The notes under the pieces were generated by a model that was given only the letters and a program-made list of their open reading frames with translations, was not told where the DNA came from and did no database searches. The translations under genes were made by a program, and so were the position numbers. This document shows positions 44,265 to 53,136 of a DNA stretch of 64,000 nt, piece by piece (position 1 is the first letter of the stretch; every line of letters starts with the position of its first letter). This DNA is from Rhodothermales bacterium (GTDB lineage Bacteria > Bacteroidota > Rhodothermia > Rhodothermales > VXPQ01). The DNA lies in the NCBI GenBank assembly GCA_951812345.1, contig OX638295.1, positions 2,668,965-2,732,964 on the forward strand, in the 5' to 3' direction.

Positions 44265-46073
44265 TCAGGCGGCCTGCTGCCCTTCCTGTTCTGCGTATTG
44301 CAATTCGTACAACCGGCGGTACAGACCGTCCATCGCCAGCAATTCCTGGTGAGCGCCCTGCTCCCGGATCCGGCCCTTGTGCATGACAAGGATCCGATCC
44401 GAATGCTGGATGGTGGACAGCCGGTGCGCCACCACAAGGGACGTACGGCCCGCCATCAACTTCTCCAGGGCCTGCTCGATGAGGCGTTCGGTTTCCGTGT
44501 CCACGCTAGACGTCGCCTCGTCCAGCACCAGAAACTCCGGATCGTACACGAGGGCCCGCACGAACGAAAGCAACTGCCGCTGTCCATGCGAAAGCGAAGC
44601 GCCCCGTTCGCGCACGTCCTGTCCGTACCCGTCGGGCAGTTTGCGGATGAACGCGTCGGCACCCACCAGTTCGGAAGCCCGCCGCATGTCCGCCTCGGTA
44701 ATGTCCGGATCTTCCAGCGTCAGGTTGTGGGCGATCGACCCGGAAAACAGAAACACGTCCTGCAAGACCAGGCCCACGCGGCGGCGCAGTTCGGCCAGCC
44801 GCAGGTCCCGGATATCGATCCCGTCGATGAAAATACCCCCCCGCTGGATATCGTAGAAACGCAGAAGCGTATTGATGATCGTCGTCTTCCCGGCCCCCGT
44901 CGCCCCCACAATGGCCACCTGCTGCCCCGGCTCCACCACAAACGACACGTCGCGCAGAATCCAGTCGGTTTCCCGGTCGCCGTCCTCCTCTTCGGGACGA
45001 TACGAAAACCAGACATTCCGGAACTCGATGCGGCCCTGCACGCGGTCCAGCACCAGCGGCGTCGTTTTCTCGACCAGCGAGGCGTCCTCGTCGAGCAGCC
45101 CGAAAATGCGTTCCGCCCCAGCCATCGCGCTCTGCAACGTGTTGTACTGATCCGAAAGATTGCGAATGGGCTCGAAAAACTGCCGGGAAAACTGGATAAA
45201 GGCAATGAGCACGCCGATCGTGAGCGTCCCCGCCATGGCCTGCAACCCCCCGAACCAGATCACCAGACCCAGCGCCGTGGACGCCACGATATCCACCATC
45301 GGCCAGAAAAGCGCAAAGTAGAAAATGGTCTTGATCTGCGCGGCGCGGTGCTCGTGATTGATGCCGCTGAACCGCTTCATTTCCTCCCGTTCCCGGTTGA
45401 ACGCCTGCACGATGTGCATCCCCGAAATGTGCTCCTGCAGGAACGAATTGAGCCGGGCCACCTGCTTGCGCGTCTCCCTGTACTGCACGCGCACCTTGCG
45501 GCGAAACTGGAAGACCCCGTACGTCATGACGGGCATCACGGCCAGCACAACCAGCGCCAGCACCCAGTTCAGGGAGAACATGAAATACAGGATGAAGGCG
45601 ATCCGGAACAGATTGCCCATAATCACCACCACGCCTGCCGACAACACGTCGCTGAGCGCCTCCACGTCGCTCGTCGCCCGCGTGATCAACCGGCCCACGG
45701 GCGTGCGGTCGAAGAAACGAAGCGGCTGCCGCTGGATATGGCGAAAAACTTTGGTGCGCAGATCGTAGATCGCATTCTGCCCGATCCACTGCGTCAGATA
45801 CCCCTGCATGAGCGAAAAAACGCCCTCGCCGACCAGCGCGCCCACCAGAATCAGAATGATCCCCTGCAACCCTTCGAGGTCCCCCGGCACGATATACCCG
45901 TCGATGGCCTCCTGCACCAGCCTGGGGCGGAGCGGCCCCAGAAAAGAAGCGCCCGCCGTCAGCACGAACGCCGCCAGCACCCACCACTTGTAGGGCGCCA
46001 GATAGCGCACGATGCGGCGCATCAGGCGCCCGTCGAAGCCTTGGGTATCCTTATCCTCTTGGGACTTGCGCAT
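44265..46073 (-). CDS. ABC exporter, fused membrane and ATPase domains (second)
   Basis: A 602-residue type I exporter. Six membrane helices fill the first about 330 residues, then an ATPase domain follows with Walker A VGATGAGKTT, Q-loop LVLQDVFLFSG, signature LSHGQRQLL (His instead of Gly), Walker B FLVLDEATSSVD and switch VAHRLST. The region between Walker A and the membrane part includes an acidic insert (RPEEEDGDRE). It is a separate paralogue of the exporter at 19619. The ATG at 46073 is chosen; one at 46160 is possible. The substrate is unknown. Confidence 0.92.
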   Translation of the reverse strand: MRKSQEDKDTQGFDGRLMRRIVRYLAPYKWWVLAAFVLTAGASFLGPLRPRLVQEAIDGYIVPGDLEGLQGIILILVGALVGEGVFSLMQGYLTQWIGQNAIYDLRTKVFRHIQRQPLRFFDRTPVGRLITRATSDVEALSDVLSAGVVVIMGNLFRIAFILYFMFSLNWVLALVVLAVMPVMTYGVFQFRRKVRVQYRETRKQVARLNSFLQEHISGMHIVQAFNREREEMKRFSGINHEHRAAQIKTIFYFALFWPMVDIVASTALGLVIWFGGLQAMAGTLTIGVLIAFIQFSRQFFEPIRNLSDQYNTLQSAMAGAERIFGLLDEDASLVEKTTPLVLDRVQGRIEFRNVWFSYRPEEEDGDRETDWILRDVSFVVEPGQQVAIVGATGAGKTTIINTLLRFYDIQRGGIFIDGIDIRDLRLAELRRRVGLVLQDVFLFSGSIAHNLTLEDPDITEADMRRASELVGADAFIRKLPDGYGQDVRERGASLSHGQRQLLSFVRALVYDPEFLVLDEATSSVDTETERLIEQALEKLMAGRTSLVVAHRLSTIQHSDRILVMHKGRIREQGAHQELLAMDGLYRRLYELQYAEQEGQQAA

Positions 46074-46212
46074 GGTGGCGGATCGGCGGGGTCGGGGGGC
46101 GCCGGAGCGAAGCGGTGGAAGGTCTTTAATCCCGTCTTTTAATTCCCCAATCCTTCCCATGTTCTTGGCGGACCAAAAGAGAGAAGTCGGAGGCCCGCGC
46201 ACGCGAATTGAG

Positions 46213-46286
46213 TAGAAAAGGTATAAAAAAGGTGTAGAAAAGGAGTAAAAAAAGTATATTTTTTACTCAAAACGGTTCTTCTTGAA
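46213..46286. promoter_or_regulatory. four 11-bp phased A-tracts and a 10-bp palindrome
   Basis: TAGAAAAGG or TAAAAAAGG begins at 46213, 46224, 46235 and 46246, exactly 11 bp apart, which favours intrinsic DNA bending. GAGTAAAAAA and TTTTTTACTC (inverted, around AGTATA) overlap the end. It lies between the ABC exporter (minus) and the metal importer operon (plus). Confidence 0.65.
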
Positions 46287-46314
46287 ATTTAGCCGAAACT
46301 AAAAGTATATTTAG

Positions 46315-46440
46315 GGGTAGTCTGATTACGTCTGCAAAACGCACAAGCTGAAAGGGCTGCGCTGGCGAAATGCGCTGGCGAAATGCGCTGGCAAGATAAT
46401 GACGAAGCAATGTATGTGGCGGCCCCGCATACTATGATAT
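46315..46440. repeat. inverted-repeat element, copy C (left half, truncated)
   Basis: Begins GGGTAGTCTGAT and follows copy A for about 120 bp (GCGCTGGCAAGATAATGACG, then GAAGCAATGT), but the right half and right end are missing. It contains a local 13-bp duplication (GAAATGCGCTGGC twice). It lies upstream of the metal-importer operon. Confidence 0.7.
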
Positions 46441-46488
46441 GATCCGGCGATTCCCCGCCCTCCTTCCTTAACCAACCGGCATGCGCCC

Positions 46489-47436
46489 ATGCGATCGTAC
46501 CCCTTCTTCCTTGCGGTGCTGCTTTCCGCCGGCGTAGCCGCTTCCTGCGGCCAAACGCACGGCAACGACGCAGCCCTCCCGGACCGCCTCGGCGTCGTCG
46601 CCACCACCGGCATGCTGGCGGACCTGACCGCGCAGATAGGCGGCGACCACGTATCGGCGACCGGCCTCATGGGGCCGGGCGTGGACCCGCACCTGTACAA
46701 GGCAAGCGCCGGAGACGTGAACCGCCTGGCCGGGGCCGACGTGATCCTCTACAACGGCTTGCATCTGGAAGGAAAAATGGGCGACGTGTTCGAGCGGATG
46801 CGGGAGCGCGGCGTCCCCGTGTTCGCCGTGGCCGAAGAAAGCGTTACCGAGGAGGACCTGATCGATTCGGAACTGTTTCAGGGCAACTACGACCCCCATA
46901 TCTGGTTCGACGTGACCCTCTGGCAGGATGCAGCCCGGCGCGTACAGGAAATCCTTGCGGAAGCCGATCCGCTTCGGGCGGAAACCTACCGCGAACGGCT
47001 CGACAACTACCTTGCGGAGATGGATCGCGCGCATGCGTACGTGCGGGAACGGACCGCGACGATTCCGGCGGACCGCCGCGTGATCGTCACGTCGCACGAC
47101 GCGTTCGGATATTTCGGCAGAGCGTACGGCTTCGAGGTGCACGGCCTGCAAGGCATCAGCACGGCAGCGGAAGCCGGCACGGCGGATGTGCAGCAACTGG
47201 CCGACATGGTGGCCGCCCGCCGGATTCCGGCCATGTTCGTCGAAACCTCCATTTCCCCGCGCGGCATAGAGGCCGTGCAGGAAGCCGTGCGGTCGCGGGG
47301 TTTCGAGGTGGGGATCGGAGGGACGCTCTACGGCGACGCCCTCGGAGACCCCGATTCGCAGGCGGGCACCTACCTCGGCATGATCCGCGAAAATATCGAC
47401 ACCATCGCGGCGGCCCTTGCCGGGGACCCCGTGTGA
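46489..47436 (+). CDS. troA: metal ABC transporter substrate-binding lipoprotein
   Basis: A 315-residue periplasmic lipoprotein (lipobox GVAASC) of the ZnuA/TroA cluster. Metal ligands expected from the family are His in GPGVDPHLYKA, His in NYDPHIWFD, a residue in TSHDAFGYFG and Asp near the end. The substrate is probably manganese or zinc; the His-rich loop of zinc-specific ZnuA is missing, which favours TroA/PsaA-like manganese or broad use. First gene of a four-gene importer operon, overlapping the next by 4 bp. Confidence 0.92.
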   Translation: MRSYPFFLAVLLSAGVAASCGQTHGNDAALPDRLGVVATTGMLADLTAQIGGDHVSATGLMGPGVDPHLYKASAGDVNRLAGADVILYNGLHLEGKMGDVFERMRERGVPVFAVAEESVTEEDLIDSELFQGNYDPHIWFDVTLWQDAARRVQEILAEADPLRAETYRERLDNYLAEMDRAHAYVRERTATIPADRRVIVTSHDAFGYFGRAYGFEVHGLQGISTAAEAGTADVQQLADMVAARRIPAMFVETSISPRGIEAVQEAVRSRGFEVGIGGTLYGDALGDPDSQAGTYLGMIRENIDTIAAALAGDPV

Positions 47437-48203
47437 GCGACCCTGCGGCCATAGAAGTGCGCGACCTGACCGTCGCCTACCGGGACAAGCCCGTCCTGTG
47501 GGACATCGACCTTACCGTGCCCTCCGGCGTGCTCATGGCGGTCGTGGGTCCGAACGGCGCCGGGAAAACCACCTTCGTCAAGGCCCTGCTGGATCTCCTG
47601 AAGATATCCGCAGGGCGCATCCGCTTCTTCGGATCGCCGTACGAGGCGTGCCGGCAGGACATCGCCTATGTGCCGCAACGGGGCAGCGTCGATTGGGATT
47701 TCCCGACCAGCGTGCTCGACGTGGTGATGATGGGGCGGTACGGGCAGCTGGGATGGATACGCAGGCCGGGCAGACGCGAACGCGAACGCGCCCGGGAAGC
47801 CTTGAGAAGGGTGGGCATGGAAGATTTCGCCCACCGGCAGATCCGGCAACTCTCCGGCGGGCAGCAGCAGCGCGTTTTTCTGGCGCGCGCACTGGTGCAG
47901 GACGCCCGCATCTACCTGATGGACGAACCGTTGCAAGGGGTCGACGCCGTCACCGAACGCGCCATTATCGACCTCTTGCGCGAACTCCGGGAAAGGGGGC
48001 GCACGCTGCTGGTCGTGCATCACGATCTGCAAACCGTCACGGAGTATTTCGATCATGTGATGCTGCTGAATGTGCGGCGGATCGCTTCCGGTCCGGTGGA
48101 CGAAGCGTTTACGCCGGACAACCTGCGCCTTGCGTACGGCGGACGCATCGCCTTTCTGCGGAGTGCGGACGCCGCCGGGCTCTCCGACGCAATCGCCCCG
48201 TAG
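47433..48203 (+). CDS. troB: metal ABC transporter ATPase
   Basis: A 256-residue ATPase: Walker A VGPNGAGKTTFVKALL, signature LSGGQQQRVFLARAL, Walker B IYLMDEPLQGVD and switch His in LLVVHHDLQTV. It starts with GTG at 47433 overlapping the troA stop (GTGTGA), showing coupling. It energises import of the metal bound by the upstream lipoprotein. The tail after residue 230 is Ala-rich and variable. Confidence 0.93.
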   Translation: MSDPAAIEVRDLTVAYRDKPVLWDIDLTVPSGVLMAVVGPNGAGKTTFVKALLDLLKISAGRIRFFGSPYEACRQDIAYVPQRGSVDWDFPTSVLDVVMMGRYGQLGWIRRPGRRERERAREALRRVGMEDFAHRQIRQLSGGQQQRVFLARALVQDARIYLMDEPLQGVDAVTERAIIDLLRELRERGRTLLVVHHDLQTVTEYFDHVMLLNVRRIASGPVDEAFTPDNLRLAYGGRIAFLRSADAAGLSDAIAP

Positions 48204-48210
48204 CCATTCC

Positions 48211-48234
48211 CCGGGAAATTTCCCGGAATATTCC
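48211..48234. promoter_or_regulatory. two adjacent palindromes in the importer operon
   Basis: CCGGGAAATTTCCCGG (48211-48226) is a perfect 16-bp palindrome and GGAATATTCC (48225-48234) a perfect 10-bp one, overlapping by two bases. They fill the only sizeable gap (77 bp) in the operon, between the ATPase and first permease genes. This could be a DtxR/MntR-type operator or an mRNA processing stem. Confidence 0.5.
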
Positions 48235-48280
48235 CAAAAACTCCCCAGGACACGTCCCGAAACATTCCCCGGACAACGCG

Positions 48281-49387
48281 ATGGAGCAACTGTTCAGCGA
48301 CTATACGCTGCGGATGGTGGCGCTGGGTTCCGCCGTGCTGGGTATCGTAAGCGGCGGACTGGGGACCTACGCCGTATTGCGCGGGCAAAGCCTGCTGGGC
48401 GACGCCATTTCCCACGCAGCCTTGCCCGGCATAGCGATCGCGTTTCTGCTGACGGGCGGCAAGACGCCCCTTGCGCTCATGATCGGGGCGGCGCTTGCGG
48501 GCTGGCTTGCGACGCTCTGGATCATGTCCGTCACCGGGACCACCCGGATCAAGTACGACAGCATGCTCGCCCTGACCCTGTCCGTGTTCTTCGGCGTCGG
48601 GCTGGTGCTGCTGACCTATATCCGGCAGCGGGCCGGGGCCGCGCAGGCCGGCCTCGACACGTTCCTGTTCGGGCAGGCCTCCTCGCTCGTCCGGCGCGAC
48701 GTCGTTACGATGGCGGTTCCGGGAGGAGCGGCGCTCCTCCTGATGGCGCTCTTCTGGAAAGAATTGAAACTGCTGGCCTTCGACCCGGAGTTCGGGCGCA
48801 CGCTGGGCCTGCCCATGCGCCGCGTGGATCTTTTCCTGACCGCGCTGCTCGTCGTGGCGATCGTGATCGGGTTGCAGACCGTCGGCGTGGTGCTGATGAG
48901 CGCCATGATCGTGGCGCCTGCGGCCGCCGGGCGGCAATGGACCGATACGCTGTGGAAGATGGTGCTGCTGTCCGCCGGGTTCGGCGCGGCGGCTGGCGTA
49001 ACCGGCGCGGTGCTCAGCAGCACCGGGACCGGCCTGCCCACCGGCCCGCTGATCGTGCTCTGCATGGGCGTGATCATGGTGCTGTCGCTCTTGTTCGCGC
49101 CCAATCGCGGCCTGGCGGCGCGGCACCTTCGGGCCCGCCGGAGCACGGGACGCTTCCAGCTGGAAACCGTGCTGCTGGACCTGTACGCCCTCGGCATGCA
49201 ACACAACGATCCGCTTCGCCCCCACCCGAAGGGGGCCGTGCAGGCCATGCGCGCGAAAGAGGTCCCGGTGGACCGCCTGCTGGGGCGCCTCGAAAAGGAC
49301 GGCCTGGTCCGCCGCGCAGCGAGCGGGTGGGCGCTCACCGACACCGGCCTGCGAAACGTGGAAACCCTGAAAGAGGAGCGAACATGA
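48281..49387 (+). CDS. troC: metal ABC transporter permease with C-terminal winged-helix tail (first)
   Basis: A 368-residue protein. Residues 1-285 form the ZnuB/TroC permease (GLGTYAVLRGQSLLGDAISH, then HAALPGIAIAFLL; VGVVLMSAMIVAPAAAGRQW). The last about 80 residues (LLDLYALGMQHNDPLRPHPK, VDRLLGRLEKDGLVRRAASG, WALTDTG) look like a DtxR/IDE-type winged helix without a visible metal site. The fusion of a DNA-binding-like domain to a membrane permease is unusual. The ATG at 48281 lies after the palindromes. Overlaps the next gene by 4 bp (ATGA). Confidence 0.88.
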   Translation: MEQLFSDYTLRMVALGSAVLGIVSGGLGTYAVLRGQSLLGDAISHAALPGIAIAFLLTGGKTPLALMIGAALAGWLATLWIMSVTGTTRIKYDSMLALTLSVFFGVGLVLLTYIRQRAGAAQAGLDTFLFGQASSLVRRDVVTMAVPGGAALLLMALFWKELKLLAFDPEFGRTLGLPMRRVDLFLTALLVVAIVIGLQTVGVVLMSAMIVAPAAAGRQWTDTLWKMVLLSAGFGAAAGVTGAVLSSTGTGLPTGPLIVLCMGVIMVLSLLFAPNRGLAARHLRARRSTGRFQLETVLLDLYALGMQHNDPLRPHPKGAVQAMRAKEVPVDRLLGRLEKDGLVRRAASGWALTDTGLRNVETLKEERT

Positions 49388-50511
49388 CCCAGGGCGAGAT
49401 TGAAATACAACTCCTTGCGGTGGTGGTGGCCGCAGCATGCGCGCTGCCGGGCGCGTTTCTCGTGCTGCGCAAGATGGCCATGATGAGCGACGCCATCAGC
49501 CATGCGATCCTGCCGGGTATCGTAATCGCCTTCTTTCTGACCCACAATCTCAATTCCCCCCTGCTGATTCTGGCTGCGGCGGCCACGGGCGTGCTCACCG
49601 TGATGCTGGTCGAACTGCTCATGTCCACCCGGCTGGTCCGGGAAGACGCCGCGATCGGGCTGACGTTTCCCGTGCTGTTCAGCATCGGCATTATTCTTAT
49701 TGCCCGCTTTGCCGGGGACGTACACCTCGACACGGACGCGGTGCTGCTGGGCGAACCGGCCTTTGCGCCCTTCGACCGGCTGATCGTGGGAGGCAGGGAT
49801 ATCGGACCGCGCGCCCTGTATATAATGAGCGCCGTCGGGCTGGCGAACGTCGCCTTCATCACCCTCTTCTACAAGGAACTGAAGATCGCCACGTTCGACG
49901 CCGGGCTGGCGGCGGCGCTGGGTTTCGGGCCGGTGCTGATTCATTACGGCCTGATGACCTTCGTGTCCATCACGGCGGTGGCGGCGTTCGACGCCGTGGG
50001 ATCGATCCTGGTCGTAGCCATGATGGTGGCGCCGTCCGCAGCGGCCTACCTGCTCACGGACCGGCTTCGCGACATGATCCTGCTGAGCGTGGCCCTCGGG
50101 GCGGCGTCCGCCGTGGGCGGGTTTCAGATGGCCCGCCTTTTCGACGTATCCATTGCGGGGGCCATGGCCGCTGCGTCGGGCGTCGTGTTCCTGGCCGTCT
50201 GGCTGGGCGCTCCCCGGTACGGCATCCTTGCGGGCCGGCAGCGGCGCATCCGGCAGAAGTGGGAATTCGCCGAGACGATGCTCGCCATCCACCTCTTCAA
50301 CCACGAGGGCCTTCCCGAGGCGGACATAGAACATCGTGTCGGGCACCTCGAGGAACACCTCTCCTGGGAACGGGATTTTGCGCGGCGGGTCGTCCGCAGG
50401 GCGCAGTCGAACGGACTGGTGCAGCGGACGAATGACGATGACGAGAATGATCTGCTGGCGCTGACTCCCCAAGGCCGCAAGGCGGCGTCCGAGGCGATCG
50501 AGAATTTGTAG
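49384..50511 (+). CDS. troD: metal ABC transporter permease with C-terminal winged-helix tail (second)
   Basis: A 375-residue paralogue of the preceding gene: permease region FLVLRKMAMMSDAISHAILP, TFVSITAVAAFDAVGSILVV and AMMVAPSAAAYLL, then a tail of about 90 residues (EFAETMLAIHLFNHEGLPEA, SWERDFARRVVRRAQSNGLV, LLALTPQGRKAA) with the same winged-helix-like pattern. The importer probably works as a heterodimer of TroC and TroD. The stop at 50509-50511 is followed at once by an inverted-repeat element, which may serve as terminator. Confidence 0.88.
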   Translation: MTQGEIEIQLLAVVVAAACALPGAFLVLRKMAMMSDAISHAILPGIVIAFFLTHNLNSPLLILAAAATGVLTVMLVELLMSTRLVREDAAIGLTFPVLFSIGIILIARFAGDVHLDTDAVLLGEPAFAPFDRLIVGGRDIGPRALYIMSAVGLANVAFITLFYKELKIATFDAGLAAALGFGPVLIHYGLMTFVSITAVAAFDAVGSILVVAMMVAPSAAAYLLTDRLRDMILLSVALGAASAVGGFQMARLFDVSIAGAMAAASGVVFLAVWLGAPRYGILAGRQRRIRQKWEFAETMLAIHLFNHEGLPEADIEHRVGHLEEHLSWERDFARRVVRRAQSNGLVQRTNDDDENDLLALTPQGRKAASEAIENL

Positions 50512-50622
50512 GGGATGCTTTGATTAATTCTGCAAAGTTCAGAGGCGCGCGGGCAAGAAATGACGCGGCCAGCGACCTCTCTCAGCCTCCCGAAGGACGC
50601 TCCGCGCCCGCACTACCCCTAA
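50512..50622. repeat. inverted-repeat element, copy D (left half)
   Basis: GGGATGCTTTGAT begins directly after the troD stop codon; the next about 95 bp follow copy A (TTCAGAGGC, AAGAAATGACG, CAGCCTCCCGAAGGA), without the right end. It sits between convergent troD and ccmF. Confidence 0.7.
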
Positions 50623-50625
50623 CCC

Positions 50626-53136
50626 CTAATCAGCCTGCCCGGATGTCCGCTCCGCCCGCTGCGCGCTGTGGCGGTTGTCCGCATAGCGCCGGTACGCCGC
50701 GAACCCGAAGCCGCAGGTAAGAAGCAGGAACCCGAACCAGAGGAAGTTGATGAACGGCTTCTCGTAGGCCTGCACGACGAGCCAGTCGTTGGGGGCTACG
50801 GCAACGCCTTCCAGAAAGAGGCGGATGGAGCCGGTATCCACGTTCATCCCCGTAAACGTGACCGTCAGGCCCCAGTCGCTTACGCGATTCTGAATGTATT
50901 GCTGGGTACGGTCCTGCATGATCAGGTAGACCGGCGTCAAGCGGCGGGTTTCGCCGGTTTCGAGATGGGTCACGTCCAGCAAGGCCGCCACCCCGATCTC
51001 CGTGGAATCGGGCAGATCGGCCAGGTCCGTCCGGTAATTGACGAACTCTATGGCGAAGGCGTCGTCGCCCACCACCATGGAATCGCCGCGAGAAATCGTG
51101 AGTTCGCCCTGCTGCGCCACAGGATCGTCGTTGGACGCCCTGCTAACATCCTCCTGCATCACGCTCGGCGACACCGCGACGAAGACATCCTTGTCCGGGT
51201 ACATTTCGTGGTCGGGATGCTGAATCCACTGGGCCTGAGCGCTTTTATACACGACCGGCCTGACCGTGAATTCCCGCCCGTTCGGATCGACGAAATCCAG
51301 CACGTACACAGGCCTGTTGCGGGCTGTGCGTTCGCGCCCCGAATAGGTCACGCGGTATCCGCCGATCATGCGCGTCTGGCCGCGCTCGATCACGAAACTG
51401 TCGCGGCCCTCGTCGAGCGGCGCGCCGCGTACGGCCCCGATCGGCTTGCTGAACCCGCTCGACGCCACAATGGCGAGGACCATAATGGCGAACCCTACAT
51501 GCGCCGTAGCGCCGCCCGCCATGCGCGGATTGCCGCGCCCGATCCTCCAGAGCACCATGCCGTTTCCGTAGAGGGCGAAGAACGCCATGAACACGAGCAA
51601 GAGCAGGAGAATGCCCGTTCCGTAGATCTGCCCGAAATTCTGGAAGCCTTCAAGGAATCCGACGCTGCCGAACCCGAATCCGGCCTGAGTAACATCCTGC
51701 GCCGCGCCCGCTGCCGAAAGGTCGGGCCGCTGGACGGTCGTCGCCACGAACGGCGTAAAGATGAGCACGGCGACCGTACTGACCACGGCCCCTGCAATCG
51801 GCTTGATGAGCACCCGGTTCACCTGCTCGATGTCCATTCTGTGCCACCAGAAAAGCTGCCCCAGACCCGCCAGAAACACAAGCAGGATGGAAATCGGGAT
51901 CGTCCACTTGTTGTAGAAGGCGATCGGCACGGTGGAGGGCGCTTCGCGGAACAGTTTCCCCAGAATGGGAGAACTGGTGCCCACGATGATGACCGCCGCC
52001 AGGCAGGCCAGCAGCATCGCCCCGCAAAACGTCATGAATTCGCGCGAAAGCAGGTTGGGCTCGCGGTCGGGCGCCGGAAGCTCCCGGTAGCGGTACGCGA
52101 AAAGCCCGAACCCGACGGCGCCCATGCCCAGTATCCAGACCAGGAGCTGGTTCATCATCCCCAGATCGACGAAGGAATGCACCGACACGTCGCCAAGAAT
52201 CCCGCTCCGCGTCAGGAAGGTCGAGTAAATGACCAGCATGTACGAAAGAATGCAGAACAGGAAGGTGGACTTGTGCCCTCTTCCGCTTCTCTTCCGGATA
52301 ATCATGGCGTGTACGGCGGCGATCCCCGTAAGCCAGGGCACCAGCGAGGAATTTTCCACGGGGTCCCACGCCCAGTAGCCGCCGAAATTGAGGGTTTCGT
52401 ACGCCCAGTAGCCGCCCATGGCGATGCCCACGCCCAGCACCGCAGTGGCGACCAGCGCCCACGGCAGCGCCTGCGGAATCCACTCGGTATACCGGCGTTT
52501 CCATAGCGCCGCGACAGCGAAGGCGAACGGAACGGCCATCAGGGTGAACCCCAGAAAGAGCGTAGGGGGATGAATGACCATCCAGTAATTCTGGAGCAGG
52601 TCGTTGAGCCCCGATCCGTCCGCCGGGATGAACCCGGGGATTTGCAGCATGGGCGCGTCTGGAAATTTCTCGGCCAGCGTGGCGAAGGGCGAGGCGCCTA
52701 TGCGCAGCGGTCCCAGTTGCAAGCCCGCAATCATGGAAATCAGGAACCACTGCGACCCCGCTACGATCGCCATGACCGGGGCCTCCCATGTGCGTTTCGT
52801 GCGCATCAGGACCAGCCCGAGGGCGCTCATCAGGAGGATCCAGAGCAGAAACGATCCCTCCTGACCGGCCCAGAAAGAGGAAATCAGAAAGTGGGTCGGC
52901 AGCGAGCGGGAGGTCTGCTGGTATACGTAGGAATACTGGAACTGGTGCGTCAGAAGCAGGACCATCAGGATCACTGCCGCCGCCGCAAGGCTTGCGGTCA
53001 TGGCGCCCCAGGCGGCCCGTCCAATCCACCGCCATTCCGGATCGCCGGTGCGCGCGGCCTGAAGGTACGCGTAGCCCGCGAGCGCGCAGACTACAAAGCC
53101 GAAAAGGACCAGAATGTGTCCGATGACGCCGGACAT
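50626..53136 (-). CDS. ccmF: cytochrome c-type biogenesis protein CcmF
   Basis: An 836-residue membrane protein with about 15 helices and the tryptophan-rich WWD-type haem-handling motif GGYWAWDPVENSSLVPWLTG, with conserved histidines in NYWMVIHPPTLFLGFT and the later VHSF and HRM stretches. CcmF ligates haem to apocytochrome c in system I. The C-terminal about 250 residues form the large periplasmic loop (VIERGQTRMIGGYRVTYSGR). It is longer than proteobacterial CcmF (about 650) but normal for this lineage. It stands alone here; other ccm genes are not in the window. Confidence 0.95.
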   Translation of the reverse strand: MSGVIGHILVLFGFVVCALAGYAYLQAARTGDPEWRWIGRAAWGAMTASLAAAAVILMVLLLTHQFQYSYVYQQTSRSLPTHFLISSFWAGQEGSFLLWILLMSALGLVLMRTKRTWEAPVMAIVAGSQWFLISMIAGLQLGPLRIGASPFATLAEKFPDAPMLQIPGFIPADGSGLNDLLQNYWMVIHPPTLFLGFTLMAVPFAFAVAALWKRRYTEWIPQALPWALVATAVLGVGIAMGGYWAYETLNFGGYWAWDPVENSSLVPWLTGIAAVHAMIIRKRSGRGHKSTFLFCILSYMLVIYSTFLTRSGILGDVSVHSFVDLGMMNQLLVWILGMGAVGFGLFAYRYRELPAPDREPNLLSREFMTFCGAMLLACLAAVIIVGTSSPILGKLFREAPSTVPIAFYNKWTIPISILLVFLAGLGQLFWWHRMDIEQVNRVLIKPIAGAVVSTVAVLIFTPFVATTVQRPDLSAAGAAQDVTQAGFGFGSVGFLEGFQNFGQIYGTGILLLLLVFMAFFALYGNGMVLWRIGRGNPRMAGGATAHVGFAIMVLAIVASSGFSKPIGAVRGAPLDEGRDSFVIERGQTRMIGGYRVTYSGRERTARNRPVYVLDFVDPNGREFTVRPVVYKSAQAQWIQHPDHEMYPDKDVFVAVSPSVMQEDVSRASNDDPVAQQGELTISRGDSMVVGDDAFAIEFVNYRTDLADLPDSTEIGVAALLDVTHLETGETRRLTPVYLIMQDRTQQYIQNRVSDWGLTVTFTGMNVDTGSIRLFLEGVAVAPNDWLVVQAYEKPFINFLWFGFLLLTCGFGFAAYRRYADNRHSAQRAERTSGQAD

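Noticed and set aside
48053-50472. Several long minus-strand frames opposite the metal importer operon
   Set aside because: They mirror GC-rich codon usage of real permease genes, and their translations are full of His, Arg, Gln and Gly without any domain.
50668-52506. 612-codon plus-strand frame opposite ccmF
   Set aside because: Shadow of ccmF, which has a perfect haem-handling motif.
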